Shown here piece by piece: positions 48,801 to 63,800 of a stretch of 64,000 bases of DNA (position 1 is the stretch's first letter; every line of letters begins with the position of its first letter). The notes below the pieces were generated by a model. It was not told the DNA's origin and did not search any database. It worked only from the letters and a program-made list of their open reading frames with translations. Location of the stretch: positions 1,999,566 through 2,063,565 of the forward strand of contig NW_017803843.1 in the NCBI RefSeq assembly GCF_001625305.1, read 5' to 3'. The position numbers and the translations under genes were made by a program. This DNA comes from Branchiostoma belcheri (lineage: Eukaryota; Chordata; Leptocardii; Amphioxiformes; Branchiostomatidae).

Positions 48801-51800
48801 AGTACTTTAAGCAAAAGGCTGGAGTGCTCTGTTTTTCACCTGTCCCCCATTTCTGTGTTTAGGTTGGACCCCCATCCAGTGCCAGCACAAAGACTGTCCT
48901 AACAAGGACCACAGCCCTGCTCAGCAGGTACAGATTTCTGTCACTTCATTTCCCATCTCCTGGCAGTTTTATCTGATGTGATGCCACACAGGAGCAGAGA
49001 AAATCCTTACAAATGGAAAATTGTATGCCATTCAATCTGGGTTATCTTGCTGAAAAACATTATCTCAATGATGATGACAAAATGATAGTGCACAACATAT
49101 ATAAATTTAATGTCTGGTGAAATTACATCCTAGCCCTCTTGAATAGCTATAACCGTAGCCTATGGCTTAATATCAGATTTGAAGTTCTGCATCTCAGTCT
49201 AATAGCATGCAAGTCAGTTAAGTGAATGACAACAGCATGCCACAGAGAGAAACTGAACCTGACAGCTTGAATGGAAACTCTTTGTTCAGTAGGCTACGTG
49301 TTGTCTACTGCAGGTTGTGTTCAGTTGCAGCTTCTCTGCTACAGCTGCTGAACAGGGCCCTCCAGTCTACGTGTGTGGACTCTGTAGCAGGACTATGTCA
49401 AGGTACTTCCACTGAAAAGTAGTGTTGGCCCGGTTCTACATGATCCATTTTGCTTATGAATGTACTTTCAAGCAAGTGTATATGTAATAGTATAATAATC
49501 TCTGTTATCCCCAGGGAAGCTAGGAAAACAGCATTTCCTGTTCTGTCTCCACAAGGTTTGCAACAACCCACTGCTTTCCTTTCTTCCCTTCAAGTAAAGC
49601 ACTGCCTGTTCATGTTACACCTTTGCTGCTTAACCCTGAACATATTATAGAGACATACCAGTAGAATTGCTGTTGGATCACTGATATTTTAGCACACAAA
49701 AGGTTGATTATATTTGCAATGGCACATACATGACTAATTTTTTCTGACCTAAACCTCTGTTTCAGAGTTTGTCACCATGAAATGCATGAACAAGGTACAA
49801 TGTTACTAATTTCCTTTTTGATATTGTTAGATATTGCTTATAAATTATGGCTCATTAGTGATAAACTCAGCACTAAAGAGATCTGAATGTAGGTTTATGG
49901 CTTTTATGTCAAAGTAATGTCAAAGGAATGTCTGATTGCCCAGTCTGTTGACTGATATTATGTCTGACATTCATCTATGTTGTATATCATAATGAATAAA
50001 TGACCAACAACATTGATGCCAATTCTGTATCTAGAACTGTATGTCCCATCCACCCACGGCCACCAACACCTGTTTCTCCCCCGAGTGTACGGTGTACCAT
50101 GGGAACCAGCCTGTGCGATACTGCAGTCCCTGCTTCAGTGGGCAGGGTTGTGCAGAGAGAGGTCATGTGGTGCAGAGGTCCATACCAAACCTCTGGGCTT
50201 GTGACAGAGAAGAACAATGCTGTCTGGTGGATTCCATTATCAGGTGTGCCAGGGCTTAATGCCCTGAACACTTTTTTAACGATATGTTGTTACTTATCCT
50301 ATCTTAATTTCAATACAAGTAAAATCACAACTTGTATTAGTCTTAACTAGCCCTGTTACAATGAGCAGAATTTTTCAAACTTGCAAAACTCATATTCAAG
50401 GTAACTTCCATGTTAGATATCCAAGGTATAATCAACACATTGTGTTCATCCCCAGCCTGTTGAAGGAGGCCCAGCCCATCACAGACAAGCGGAGCTATGA
50501 GATGGGTGACCCGTACACCCCGCGACCCTGCCAGCAGGAGCAGGACCAGGCAGGGGCTGACCAGGAGAGGACAGGAGACCCCATGCTGCTGAGCTGCCAC
50601 GGCTGCTGGCTCCTGGTGGGGCTGTGTCCTCCATCTCAGGAGGCACAGGTGGTGGGTGATTTTGTAATCAGTGGTACTTTAGTAAACTGAAGAAACATTT
50701 CATTTGTACCTGTATCTGACTTTCAAACTGCCATTGTTTATCTGAAGTTTGTTAAGACCACATAGTTGTGTCTACTAGCATTGACTCAAAGAGATATGTT
50801 GGTTGACATGCTATGTTCCCGTAATGTTGTTCTGAGGATTCCAAGGCTCTAATCACCATCATGATGATTTTACAAGACAACAACTGAAGGAACAAAGATA
50901 CTGTCATTCTCACCAACTACACATCAGATTGTGACTGTATCCTATCATGTTTGTGTTCTGTAGGAGCTGCTGGGAAGCCTGATCTCCTTTGTGTTCAGCT
51001 GGTACGATGCCACGGCTTACCTACCTGAAGGTGGGTGCTGCATTTGTCATCAATGTTGGCAGTGTTGTTTGCTTGTAATAAACCTCATGGATCCTGTAGA
51101 GTCATGTTCAGCACAGGGAAATCATGTGTAGAGCAGTTTTTTTTTAATGCCTGTTGAAGAGACATGTTGCATGACATTTCAACTCATTTATTGTTGTGTT
51201 TCTACAGGTACTGTTGGATTGGTGATTGAGAAGCTGAAAAGTGAGGTGAGTACACAGCACGACAGTGATTTTTTCACCTATTTCACATCGTTATTTTTCT
51301 AGAAACAAAGTCTGGTATCAAATGTATTCCAAATCTTGATAATTTGACTATTGTGTTGATGACATCTCCTGCAGTACATGAACAAGTGGGTTGAGGCAGT
51401 GGTGAACAGTTTTCAGGACATGGTCATCTCCTGTCTGCTGCCCCATCCACCTGCATACGCTCGGGTTGGGGGAGTCTGGTGAGTATATCAGATGGGACAG
51501 TTAAGAAACAAAAATGCAGGGAAAAGTAAAACAGTTTATGATACAAAGAAGAGATTACCGGTACTTAGTGATACTTTTCTTTCACTTATCTGTGTCAGGG
51601 CCAAGCAATTTGATCTCAAAACATTTTAACAGCTACCTGCGGTAGTATTAAAATTTAAAAATTAGATTTGATCCAGAACTATACATCAGTGGTAACCCAT
51701 GGAACTACTGCACTTAGAACCCACCTCAATGATAAAGAAATGCCTATCATGTAATGTATTAGAGTCTTGTCTGTATGGTTTTGGTACATGCTTTACATGC

Positions 51801-54800
51801 TGTTGTGCTATTTCCCTGTAGTGCTGAAGGTAATGTGTTTTTGCATGAATATATCTACTATTTCAAAGAACAATCCAACAGCTTGTTATTGTACCTGTTA
51901 TACTTGATGTGTCCCTGTGTCAGCATGTAGGAGTGTGTTCTGCCCTGGACTGTGTGTAGTACACCATGTTGGTGCTGTCCTCATCTGTTGTTGTGCTGGT
52001 ATGTAATTGTGATGTGTACTGTTGGCACCTATTTGTTTTGTCATTTGCCTTAATTGTTGCCTTAATGTTACATTGAAGGCCACAAATGTTGTAATCTTGG
52101 TATATTGTTCTATGTCTGTAAAGCTTCTCTATCACATTTTCATATCTTTATCTTGGAAGTCATGATAACTGCACTAAAGTCTTGTTTTAACAAACCTGGA
52201 TTCAACTTGTTCCCTTTGTAGGGAGACCCTCTCCAGCAAGACCACTCAAATGAAGGAAGGCCTCAACAGGCTCCTCTGCCTTACACCTTACAATGTGGTC
52301 ACCTTCCAGGTAAATACATGTACATCCTTCTGTGACATTGCTGATAGTGTTGTAAGGGTAACTTCAACATTACTTTGAAATTTGAACCTTTGCAAATTCT
52401 GATAGCCACTCATGCTGAAAGAGTGAGAAGCCTAGTGAGATGAATAGAAAACATTGGACACATTGGACATGGTATCCAAAATTGATATGTTTCATGTAAA
52501 GTTACAGGAACAACTAAAGAATAATTTCTCCTCATGAAAACATGTTATCTCTCCCTTTGCCAGGTGTGGGACTCTGTGATGCCCTACTGGTTTGAAGCCA
52601 TATTGACAGAGGTAGAACAGGATGATTTAAAGGAGCTCAACGTCATGCTGTGGTAAGAAATATTAATGCACCGGTAGTGTACATGGCTTTTTTACATCAT
52701 TCTGTATTGAGATACATGATTTATGTAAATATCGTAGGATTCTCAGTTGAATCTTTCATCATCTTATATTAAGTCAGTCTGTTAATTTTTCCTTCCTTTG
52801 ATTGCATTCTTGCAGCAAGCTGTTTGACATCTACATGGGAACCTTGCCTTTCTCCATTGAGAAGATGTTTGCCTTTATCGGCCGCATGTTTGTGAATGCT
52901 ACCTTGGAGGTGATAGAACAGGGTCTCCTCTGGCTCCAGGTAAATATTTCTCTTCTCATAAACAATCTCAAACCTTTCCTGAGGGATTCCAAAATGGACC
53001 CTGATGGTCCCTCTACTCTCATTGCTGCTACTGTGCCTCTCAATTGACAGAACTACATTTTATTTTGCTATGTTTTTTCCAGCTCTTGTCAAAGTTTGAC
53101 ATAGTGATTCCTGTACGACTGCTCATTGGGGAGTTTCTGGATGGAGCCTGTTGTATCGTCAGCAGTCCAAGAACCAGTAAGTCTGTATAACAACAGTACA
53201 TGCATGCTGTCATACATATACACAACAGAACAATCTTTATGTTCTTGTGCAATACAGTTATTCGCAGTGGGTTGTGTTTGGGGCTATATAACTCCAAAGG
53301 GTTATGGAACTGACAGCTAAATTGGAGACAAATTTTGAAGGGACAGTTACCATGCAAGCTAAAAAGCAATAGCACAACATGATACAGTAATTTTCTAGCT
53401 TACTGCTGCATTGGCAGAAAATGTTTGATAGTGACTGAAACGAAGGTATTGTATTAACATGACTGGTACTTTTTCTAAAGAAATGAACAAGAATACTGAG
53501 AATGAAGATGCTCCACTACCCAAGGATGAGTCAAACAAGACATCCTCCAAACATCCTGACAAAGAGCCACAGAAAACAGCCCCACCACAGCCCAAGAAAG
53601 GAGTTGGGAAAGGGACCACGTCTTGGACCAAGCAGAAGTCAAAGAATGCAGATGCTTCATATTCTCAATTCAAAGAGTCTGGTAAAGCAGCTTCCTCTCA
53701 TGTCAAGAAGGAGTCAATGAAAGGAGGAGCATCTCAGAACAAGAAAGAATCTAAGAAATCCAGTTCTCTACCACCCAAGAAGGAGTCTCACCCTCAGTGT
53801 GACAGACAGGAGGGTTCTCCTGTGCCAAAGGAACAGAGGGATCCAGAGACTGAGCCAGAAGTGAACCAAGCACTGACAGAGCATCAGAGGAGCATAAGAT
53901 GCCTGAATGTCATGTTGGACCTACTGTTAAAACAGGTTTGTAGGTTTTGCTTATGTTCAAAGTTTGCAGCTGGTGTTCGGCACCATGGAGATGGAAACTG
54001 CCCCTGACACTGATAGGCATGGAAAGGCTTTTGACTTTTAACTACTCAAGTGGTAAAGTGGATGTATGTTCAGTACCATGGACATGTACCCACGAGAAGG
54101 AGTTATGATGTGGATGTGTGTTCAGTACCATGGACATGTACCCACGAGATAAAGTTGTGATGTGGATGTGTGTTCAGTACCATGGACATGTACCCACGAG
54201 ATAAAGTTGTGATGTGGATGTGTATTCAGTACCATGGACATGTACCCACGAGAAGGAGTTGTGATGTGGATGTGTGTTCAGTACCATGGACATGTACCCA
54301 CGAGAAGGAGTTATGATGTGGATGTGTGTTCAGTACCATGGACATGTACCCACGAGATAAAGTTGTGATGTGGATGTGTATTCAGTACCATGGAAAAATA
54401 TAGGTATGTGACTGTTGACATTTACTTTTTGTTCAATCTTTGCAGGATGAAATACATAATGATTTGGTGGACATATTTCAGTGTTTGAAATACATTGTAC
54501 CTGTCTGCAGCCTGCAATCTGCAGATAGATTTCAAAGATTGCAGAAGAAAAATTTATACAATCTGCAATTTTGCAGCAGGAAAAATTGGCACTTGGGAGT
54601 TGGTGCTCTTGACCCCAAGGACATACAACACTCAAGCTCCTGTTCTGAAACAACAGGAGCTTCTTCACTAATTTACATCAACCTTGTCTTGACTTGTCTA
54701 TCTTTTGTTTCCTTTTGGACTTCCAAAAATTTGTCTTCACTAATTTGCATATCAATCAATAGTTCATGCTTATAAACCTGCAAGATTGTAGTATAGAGGC

Positions 54801-57800
54801 TTGTGTATTTGCAGAAAGTATTTCCAAATTGCAGAACAAAATTTTGACTCTTCTGCAATATTGCAGAACACTGAAAAAAAGTATTTCGACCACTGTATTT
54901 ATACATAAAAGATAAGTTGCATGTTCTTGTTCGATGGCATTGCTGTAGATGGGCATCCAGGAGGTCCACTTCCTTCACAAGCCGGACCACCCCAGCTCCT
55001 GTGACATCCTCCACCTGATCATGACGATGATGGTTGCCATGGAACCGTGTCACCATGACAACCAGGAGGGCGAGTGTCTGACCTGTGAGTCCATGGCCTT
55101 GTGGTTCCTGCTGGCTGAAGATGTCCTCACAGCCATCAATCCTAGACAAGAGATAAAGCTGGAGGTAGGAAGAATGTACTTGTCCTGGCTTCTAAATATC
55201 TGTGCTTTTGTACTTTGGACGACAACTGTAGATGATGCTCTGAACATATTTCTTTAGAAATACTGTTAGACTGGGACATATTGCATGTTAAACATTTAAC
55301 ATGGGTTCATAAGTGTTTCCTTAAAACCTCTGTTTCATTCTAGCACTGTGATGACCCAGAAAAATGCCTGACAACCGCTGTGAAAATGTCCAGCTCTACC
55401 AGCTGGACGATGGGCTCAGTAGACAGGGATGCAGATGCACTGACACAGTCATCTGAATATGCCAGAGGGGGGCCGCCAAGGTAATAAATGTTGTAATCGG
55501 ATAGATGTCACAAACTTTGTGTCTGTGTTTTGATAATATGCATTGCATGGCCATATATAACAAATGTCATTACTTGAGTGGAGATTGAACTTGATACTGT
55601 GCTAGGATATATGTGAGGGGATCTTTGTTGTAGGAGGAGATGATGTTAAAACTTCCTCATGGGATTTCCGCCTCAGAGCAGAGTAAGAGCGAGACAAGAA
55701 AAGAAACGGACACGGAGCACAAAAAAGACGACCGGACACAAAAACTTCAACTCAAACATCTCTAGTTTATTCTTCGAACGTCATCGAACATCATCGATCC
55801 TAACGTATCCGTACGATCCTAACGTATCCATACGATCCTGACATAGCCGTTCGGACGTCGAACGGACGCTAACGTCGCCGTTCGAACGTCCGAACGGCTT
55901 ACCTACTGTAGAAAGTAAACACCTTTCCTACACTCACCGCCCTAATAAGTTTTCGCCGTCCTCGGCGAACGATTCATACAAACATGTCCTACCCTACATA
56001 TACATCATTATGTATACTAGTTCTCAAGTCACCATACAAGCTTTAGACATGGAGAAAGGCACTCTTTGTTCTACAGGCCAACATCCATAGAAGAAGAGAC
56101 TGAAAAACAAGATGAGGAGAAGGCAGAAGATGTCCAGGTCCAGGAACAGTTGCCACCCAACCTTGAAGATGTAGACATATGGACAGTGACATTGCCTGAA
56201 CACGTGGTGCATGTGAAGAGGTTCCCACCTGATGTACAGCTGATGTATCGCCTGCTGCATGTAAGAGTTGACAGGATATATGGATACACCTAGAAGAAAC
56301 TTAACTTGAATACCGGTACATCACAAAGTGTAAGACTGCTCACAAGCCCTCTGCTGATCAACTTCAGCTGTTGGAAACATTATTATTCATAGATAGTAAA
56401 ACATTGCTGCATGTCTCATCGTGAAAATAAAAAGTGTTAAACATATCACGCATAATACATTTCTTATCTCTAGAGACTGTTTCCCCATTCCTTAAGATCT
56501 GTATTGTTGGGAAGGGCTGCTCTTCAGGTAATTTACAAATAGCTACAATGTAGTTACTGTTTTTTCCAACATTGTGTATGATGTCTTCATCTGTGTTACT
56601 GTAGGAGCTTGGGAAACATGATGAGCCCTGCATCGTACAGTACATCCTGTGCTGCCTGCACCGCCTCTGTCTGAACAATGACTGCTTAGCCAGAGTGGCC
56701 AATCTCAGTCTGCCATTTTTCCAACATCTTCAAAATGAGCTCCTCATGCCCAGGTGATTTCTGAAGAGCCATAATTAATTACTATTTTATGTATTACATT
56801 TGTAATCAATACTATTTTCATTTGGATGTTTTCATGTAACTTGTGAGACTACTTAAGTAGACTTCCTTCTTGTACAGTGATATAGTGCAATTAATTTGAG
56901 GTACAGCTTGAAAAAATCAAAGGATTCACTTACTAGTATATGTAACAGAATAAAAGATCTGGTGATGTTTTACTCTTGGCTATCAAACAACTTTGTTGCA
57001 AGTTAACCAATGAGGACAATTTGTTGTGTGTCAAATTGATGGTTTACCTTTTAGACTGTGGGAGCTGCTGCAGTCGAGGGATGGCCAGATGTCCAGGGCT
57101 TGTGTGAAATTATTACAGTACTGCATAACTCTGCCAGAAGGAGCAGACATTGTCTGGAAACTTGTGCAGTCTTGGTTCCAGTCTACAGAGTGGACCCTAC
57201 GGTTTAGAGCAGGTGAAGCTTAAAGAGTGTTAACAGCAAATGTTAACTGTAACATCAGGAGTTGCGTTGCCTATTGTGGCATATCACTGCTCTTTTGTCA
57301 GAATGTTGAACTCTTTTAGTTTCAATTCAGATAACACAGTTACTGTCAAAAGGCCTTGTAATGTGGCTAGTAGGTACAACCCAGTCTGCTGCAGTTTTTT
57401 TTTTCAAAGGTACAAAGCTGTTAAGTTGCACACATTTTTTACAGGGTGAAAAGTGTGATAATGTATCTTTCTGGCTCCCTGTGTTTTCTCAGTTGAGAAA
57501 GTGGCAGTTCTGGCCAGTTTCCTGGACATTAAGCAGTGCTCTGGTAACCTTCTGCTGAAGTCTGTTCTGAGCCACGCCTTCATCCACCTGGTGTCTCACC
57601 TGGAGGACGTATGCCCAGCTGTGTACGAGCGCACCAGGACCAGTCTGGAGGACATGGACCAGAAGGTGGTCAAGGTAATTAACACAATACCCCCTACTCT
57701 ATCTGTTCTACTGAAGCCATGAAGCCAGTAGGATGTAGATTGGTATGATTTCTCCCTAAGAAGGGTTTTTTTTTGTTCTTTGCTCTTAAGTAAAATCCTT

Positions 57801-60800
57801 GCCAATGAAAACAATTGCCATTGCCAGCAAGTGCTAGGCAAAAAGTGGTTGGCATTTGAGTGATTTGTCTACTGATAATTTGCATATGCCTTCAAATAAT
57901 TTGCATATACATGATGTATACAAAAACAGCAAACTTATGTTGAAGAGGTCTCAATAAAGCTAAGGTAATGATTATGATGCCCTCAGGTTGGTACCTATAA
58001 GAATACCTCCCCCACACACACTGTTGCAGTTCTTGTGCTCCTGTATGGAGACCCAGTTTGACCTTGTGGTGAACGACCGTCCCATCATCCTCCACTACCT
58101 GTACGTGCTACACCAGCTGATCCCCAGGGTCGGGGTCCTGTACTGGGAGTTCTTCGTCAACAGGTTCGACATCCTGTCCATCGAGTCACAGACTGACATG
58201 AGCAGTCAGGACTTCTTCTTCCCCATGAGTAAGTGTTTGGTATAAAGTCCCACCTGCTACACCATGCCATAGCAGAGAGAAAAATTACCACAATCTTTGC
58301 TTTTGATGAAAATAGCTGAAGTTGTTAACTTGATATGTCTCTCAGTGTCTTTTATTTGTTGACTTGCCCGCGTCAGGCCTGTCTTGCGCACAACACAACA
58401 TGTTCAACATGAGCGATGCCTTCACTCTGAGGCTGAAGAAAGCACACTTTGCCCGCACACGTCATCACAACATACGGTCACTGCAGATGAGCTTTTCAGT
58501 CAACCAGTCACCTCAACCCTCCTGCATGACCAAGAGAAGGAACAGAACACCATCTGGTGGGTTGTTGACAGCTGTTAAACTCAGTCACACTCCAAGTCCT
58601 CATGTATAGGCTATGTAAATAGTAAGTGATGATCTTGCATTGTAACTGCTGCATAATATCATCATGAAAATATGAGAGCATATCACTTTTTTGGGACTCT
58701 TGTATATTTAGTAAAATATTAATTCAATTTCTGAACGTGAGAAAAAATACAAATACAGTCATAAAAGTTACAAACATTAACTTACCACTGTTTAAAGCTA
58801 TGGTGGCACCATGGCATGTCACACTGTTATATTTCAAACAGGGCATGTCTTTGAAAAAGAACTGTCACAGTGATTCTCTCAAGTCTGGTTTTTGGTCTGC
58901 AGGTTTTGTGGAGACTTTTAGCCGCCAGGAGCTGGAGCGTGGATCGACAGTCAGGTTGGACCTGGGGTATCTGGCAGAACAACTGCTGTTTGACTTCCAG
59001 AGTTTCAGTAAGAGTGCTGAGGATGGAGAAGACTACAGTGACTTGGACAAGGAGACTGTGTTCTCCATTGTCTCTGTTATGATGAGGGTAAGGTTTGGTT
59101 TTTGGCACAGTCTCCAAGAATACTCCCCTACTGTGCCCAAACAAATCAGTTGGTTGCAATAGGAACAACCCTTCATGGTAGACAGATGTTAGATTACTAT
59201 CAATGATTACACATCTACGTATTCTGTGCATAATTGCCTTCTGTGTAACCTCTGACAGTCCTGATATTTGCTGTAAATTTCCAGTTTATGACAAACCTAA
59301 AGTACGACAGTGACAAGGATGACATGGCCAGTGGTAAGGCCCTGAACACCTTCGTCCGCTACCTGCACCTGCTGGTTGGTTACCATCAGCAGGAGAAGCG
59401 CTTCGTCCTGACACCTGCCCAGATGCGCTCCTCTCCCATCTTCCGCTCCCTGCTCATCCATATGCCCGAGTGTCTGGACAGGAATGTCAAACTTGGTTAG
59501 GACACATACAAGTCGCTATTTGGTGTTTCAATTTTTTTAAAGTTGCAAAAAGTTTTGAGCAGTTACAAACCCATATATCATACTTTAAAATATCTTTCTA
59601 GAGATGTAACAAGCTGGTATGTTACTTACAAATTTTCTGAATTCATGTATTTCAGAGTGATCTCTCCGCTATTCCCTATGTGTTGCTGTAGGTAAGCAGG
59701 TGGTCCTGTTGATGAGCCGTGTCCTGTGGTACTACCCAGCGGTGACTGCCCAGGGACCAGGAAACCACCCGTCCCACCTTCAGCCTGTGGACCCTGGACA
59801 CGCTGGACAGAGGAACTGGCTCATGGCAGTCTTCATCATCATCTACAAGGTGTTGTCATGTCCTGAGACTTTCTGGTGTACGGACTGTACATGTATGATG
59901 CTGTGGGTGAAGGCTTCTCACCTGCCTGGGTTTTGTGATGATGTGTTGCTACCATCATGTTATTATCACCAGTCAACATTTTGAAAGTGTGGCAAACGTA
60001 GTTGAAAGTTGGTGGTACCTGTGATCAGTATCATAAAGTAGCTTTGGTAGAAAAGTGTTATTTTAGTAGCCATTTCCATGGTATTCATGTGTGTTAAAAG
60101 GTTTCCTATTTCAACACCTAATCACCCTACATGGTTGATGTTCTGTGTACCCCCTCAGTACCCCCTGCAGGACGAGACGTTGTGCAGTTTGGTGAAACAT
60201 CTGGTGCAGATCACCCTGAACACACTCCAGGCACAGCACCACCGCTGTCAGCCTGGCGACCTCAAGGCATCGGCTGCTCACTCCTGTTCTGAACAGCACA
60301 ATCTGGAGAGAGGTACAGATTAATATATTTAATGCATGATTATTTTCCAACAAACATGTTATGAGGTCCTCTTTGGAAACAGCAAACCACTTTCATGTCT
60401 TGCACATCATATGTTGCCTTACGCATTCCCACACAGATCTGGCCTACATGGCTATTACAGAGGAAGAAGACATTGACGACATTGCATCACCAGATGACAT
60501 CCTCCTTGACTCTGACACAAAGTCAAGTCTGTTCCATGCAGTCTCTTCAGTCACCAGTGACCTCTACAAGGTGACCTGAGATCTGCAGCAGCTGATGAGG
60601 AGCATGAGACAGGAGCCACAGGGGTGGACAGGAACCATCCACTACTCCGCCGTACCCAGGCAGTTCAGGTAGAAGATGATTGAAGTGTGATGATGAGGGG
60701 GACAAGCTAACGTTGAAGAGCCCAATGACAAGACGTAAGCTGCTCTGGCGTGCCAAGCGTCAAAGGTCATTTGAGGTGTCTCTGACAGACTCTCACCCAG

Positions 60801-63800
60801 CAGAATCTAGCCTGGCTCTCCATGCAACCAGGGCGAAAAAGAAGGCGACATGGTCCAGTACACGAAGTACAAAAAGTACCAAAAGTACCCGTTCAACTAC
60901 AGCAAGCAAGACCAGCAGCAGTAGTACCAGCACCAAGGTCAGGAATCTCATTCAAGTATCAACTGTCAGCCAGTTCTTTTCTCCCATGTTTTTCCATGGT
61001 TTATTTTCCTTGCAACATTGATGCAAGATTGCCCAATATGTACTGCAGGGGAGCACAGGGAGCAAGGGAAGTAAACAGAGTGTTACCAGTAAGGTATCCC
61101 ACAAGTCCAGCAGCCAGTCTACTGGTAGCCGCTTCAGCACGGTCACACAGCCCAGCATTCATGAGGAGGACATCATGGTCACCAGGTGAGCTTCCCAATC
61201 GACTAGGACTTCTTAAGTGTATATAACTCCTTTTTTTAGGAACTAGTTTTGGGAGTGCTGTTGTACTGACCATTTTTTCCCTGTCACAACACTGTGCACA
61301 GATGTACAGACTGTGGAGTTGAGTTGGAGAGCTATGACAACGAAACCATTGGGCTAGGCATCGTGGTGCTGTCTACCTTCCTGCACAATCATGCCACCCT
61401 GGCTGTACCGTACCTGAAGGAAATACTACAGACTGCCGTCACCATAGCAGCCAACCCTCCAGTCCCCTGGCTGGTGGGTCTTCTGTTCTCAGACAAAAAA
61501 TGTAATGATGACTGTAGCTGAGACGTTTGCACATGAATATAGAATTAGGGCTGTATCAAATGCACATATTCCCAGAATCTACTCCTTGTTGTTGCTACTC
61601 TAAAGGTTGGAAACAAAGTCATGATCTTAGAATTGTATTGCACCGCTAAAACTTTTTGGACAACCTGAAGGCTGATTTGCACATTAAGGTACCCATACTG
61701 TGCTAAAGGTAAATGTAACTTTGAAAATTGTCCTCCCTCCTTAGGCCAACAGTAGTGTGTCCATACCAGGCAGCTGTACCAGTGTTGCCCTCCAGTTTGT
61801 ACGCTGTGCCCTCCATCAGCTGGCTCCAAACGGAATCTTCCTGCAGCTGTTCCAGGCACAGGTGGACAAACCTCTCCAGTTCTGGAAGATTGTCGCCCAG
61901 GCTCTCACCAACTGTTCACAGGTGGACACACTTAAAGCTCTGCAGGTAAAACAGGATGTCTTCCTCTTCTATATACTTTTTCTGCCTGTGCATTTTTGTG
62001 CCAGGTTTTCCTATATTACGTGAATTAGGTCTTCTGCTTATAATCACTGGAACCATTTTCTTAGTATCCTATTCAGTATCATTTTTCCTCACTCCATTTA
62101 TTCAGGGCCTGACACACCGCTACTACAAAAAGATGAGGCATTGCTAATAAGCTGTTGATTGTAACCCCTTCATGTTAGTTCTTACTGGAAGGTGTGAACA
62201 GTGAGAAGACCATGAGCCAACAGAGCCTGCTGGTGATCCTGACTAACCTGGCCTTGTACATGGACAGTATACCTCAGGACCCGTCAGCACAGTGGGCTCC
62301 TGTCATTGCACAGGTAAACTGTTACAGTAGTGTATTCCCACCAATGCCAGACCATCAGTGGTTGTATATGTGATTCAATTACAATCACCCATGGCAGAAA
62401 TATCTATTATGTATAGGTGAGTTGTACAGCCAGTTAGGTAACATTTGTAGTTTTTTAGACCAGTATACTCCCTAGGAAAGTTGTCTTTTTAGTTACATGC
62501 ACATGTACCTCAGAAGGATACAGCACGTGTCATGGTGTATAATAAAGGAGCACTGTGTTGTTTTTTCTGCCATAGTTCCAGCTGTTCTTCAGTGAGCTGC
62601 CCAAGCTGTTTCCGCCAGGTGAGGACAGTGCTGCGACCCTGCAGGTCATGCTGCTACTGCTGAAGATCCCTGCACCTGCTGCCATCCGCGGGCTGCTGGA
62701 ACCCTTCTCTAAGTTCCTGGTCTTCTGCATGCGCAGCTGTCAGGTGCAGCTGCAGCAGGTGGTGGACATCTGCGTGCAGAGCAACCTCATCTTCCCCAGA
62801 GACAGGGAGAAGGTCGGTCAGATTACAGCCCAACCAATCAACACCACAGGACATCTTTGTAGTGTAGCGGCATCTGAAATTTAACAACAAAACCTGTACT
62901 TTTGTATGCTCTTGCCACATAGTACCTACCACGGTTCCCTTGAACTCGTCTTCATCATGCTTTCAATGAACTGTCTTGTTAGGCTGAATAAGTAGCAAGT
63001 TGCTTGAGTAATTACCTTCCTTGTCCCCAGGTGCACCTGTCCCGTGCTCTGGTGATGGAGCTTGTCCAGGCAGTGAACATCGGTCCACGCTGTCTGATAA
63101 CAACCTGCTGCTGCTGGTGCAGTTTGTTTGTTTTGTATTCAGGCACCAGGATCTACATGCCCTGTCCTCAGGGCCAGCAGCAGGCCCACCCTATCTGTCA
63201 CGGACAGACAGGTGACAATTTTTCACATGATATAGTAGTATTTTGTTGCATATATCTTAAGATGTTTTGACGTGTGTCATTGTGCTATCTTTTCCTATTT
63301 CCCTTCAGTTCCCAGACTTGTTTAGAATATTACAATGACAACAACTTAAAGATTGGTTTTGTTTTCTTGTATGAAATGTGCTGCAGGTGTGATTCTATGG
63401 CATTAAGAACCCAGCTGATATAACTTATATTATGTCTTGTATGGCAAACATGTCACCATATGACTTTCTTGTACCATGATGTTGGCAGGTGCTGTTGAAT
63501 GTCTGCATCAGCACATGTTTGACTGTGTGGAGTTCCTGACCAGCATGCACACCATTAGCAAACTGAGGGCAGTCCTGAAACTGCAGAATCTGAGTGAGGA
63601 CACACTTGGCAGCCAGGTAGGTGCAGTGACAGAAATGACACAAAACACCTTTTCTTGCTTAACCGGGCTTAATGGCTTAATAGAATATGGTTTAGTCTAT
63701 TTTAATGTGTGCCCAATGCAGAAACATGTAGTGTTTCCTCTATTTATTTTACTGTTGATGTGTTTTCCTGAAATTTGACTGCTTGCCCATCACAGGTAAA

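Noticed and set aside
60571..60690. Extension of UNC79 exon 35 past 60570
   Set aside because: It reaches TGA within three codons, so the GT at 60571 is taken as the donor. The next exon starts nearer 60700, exact acceptor undecided.
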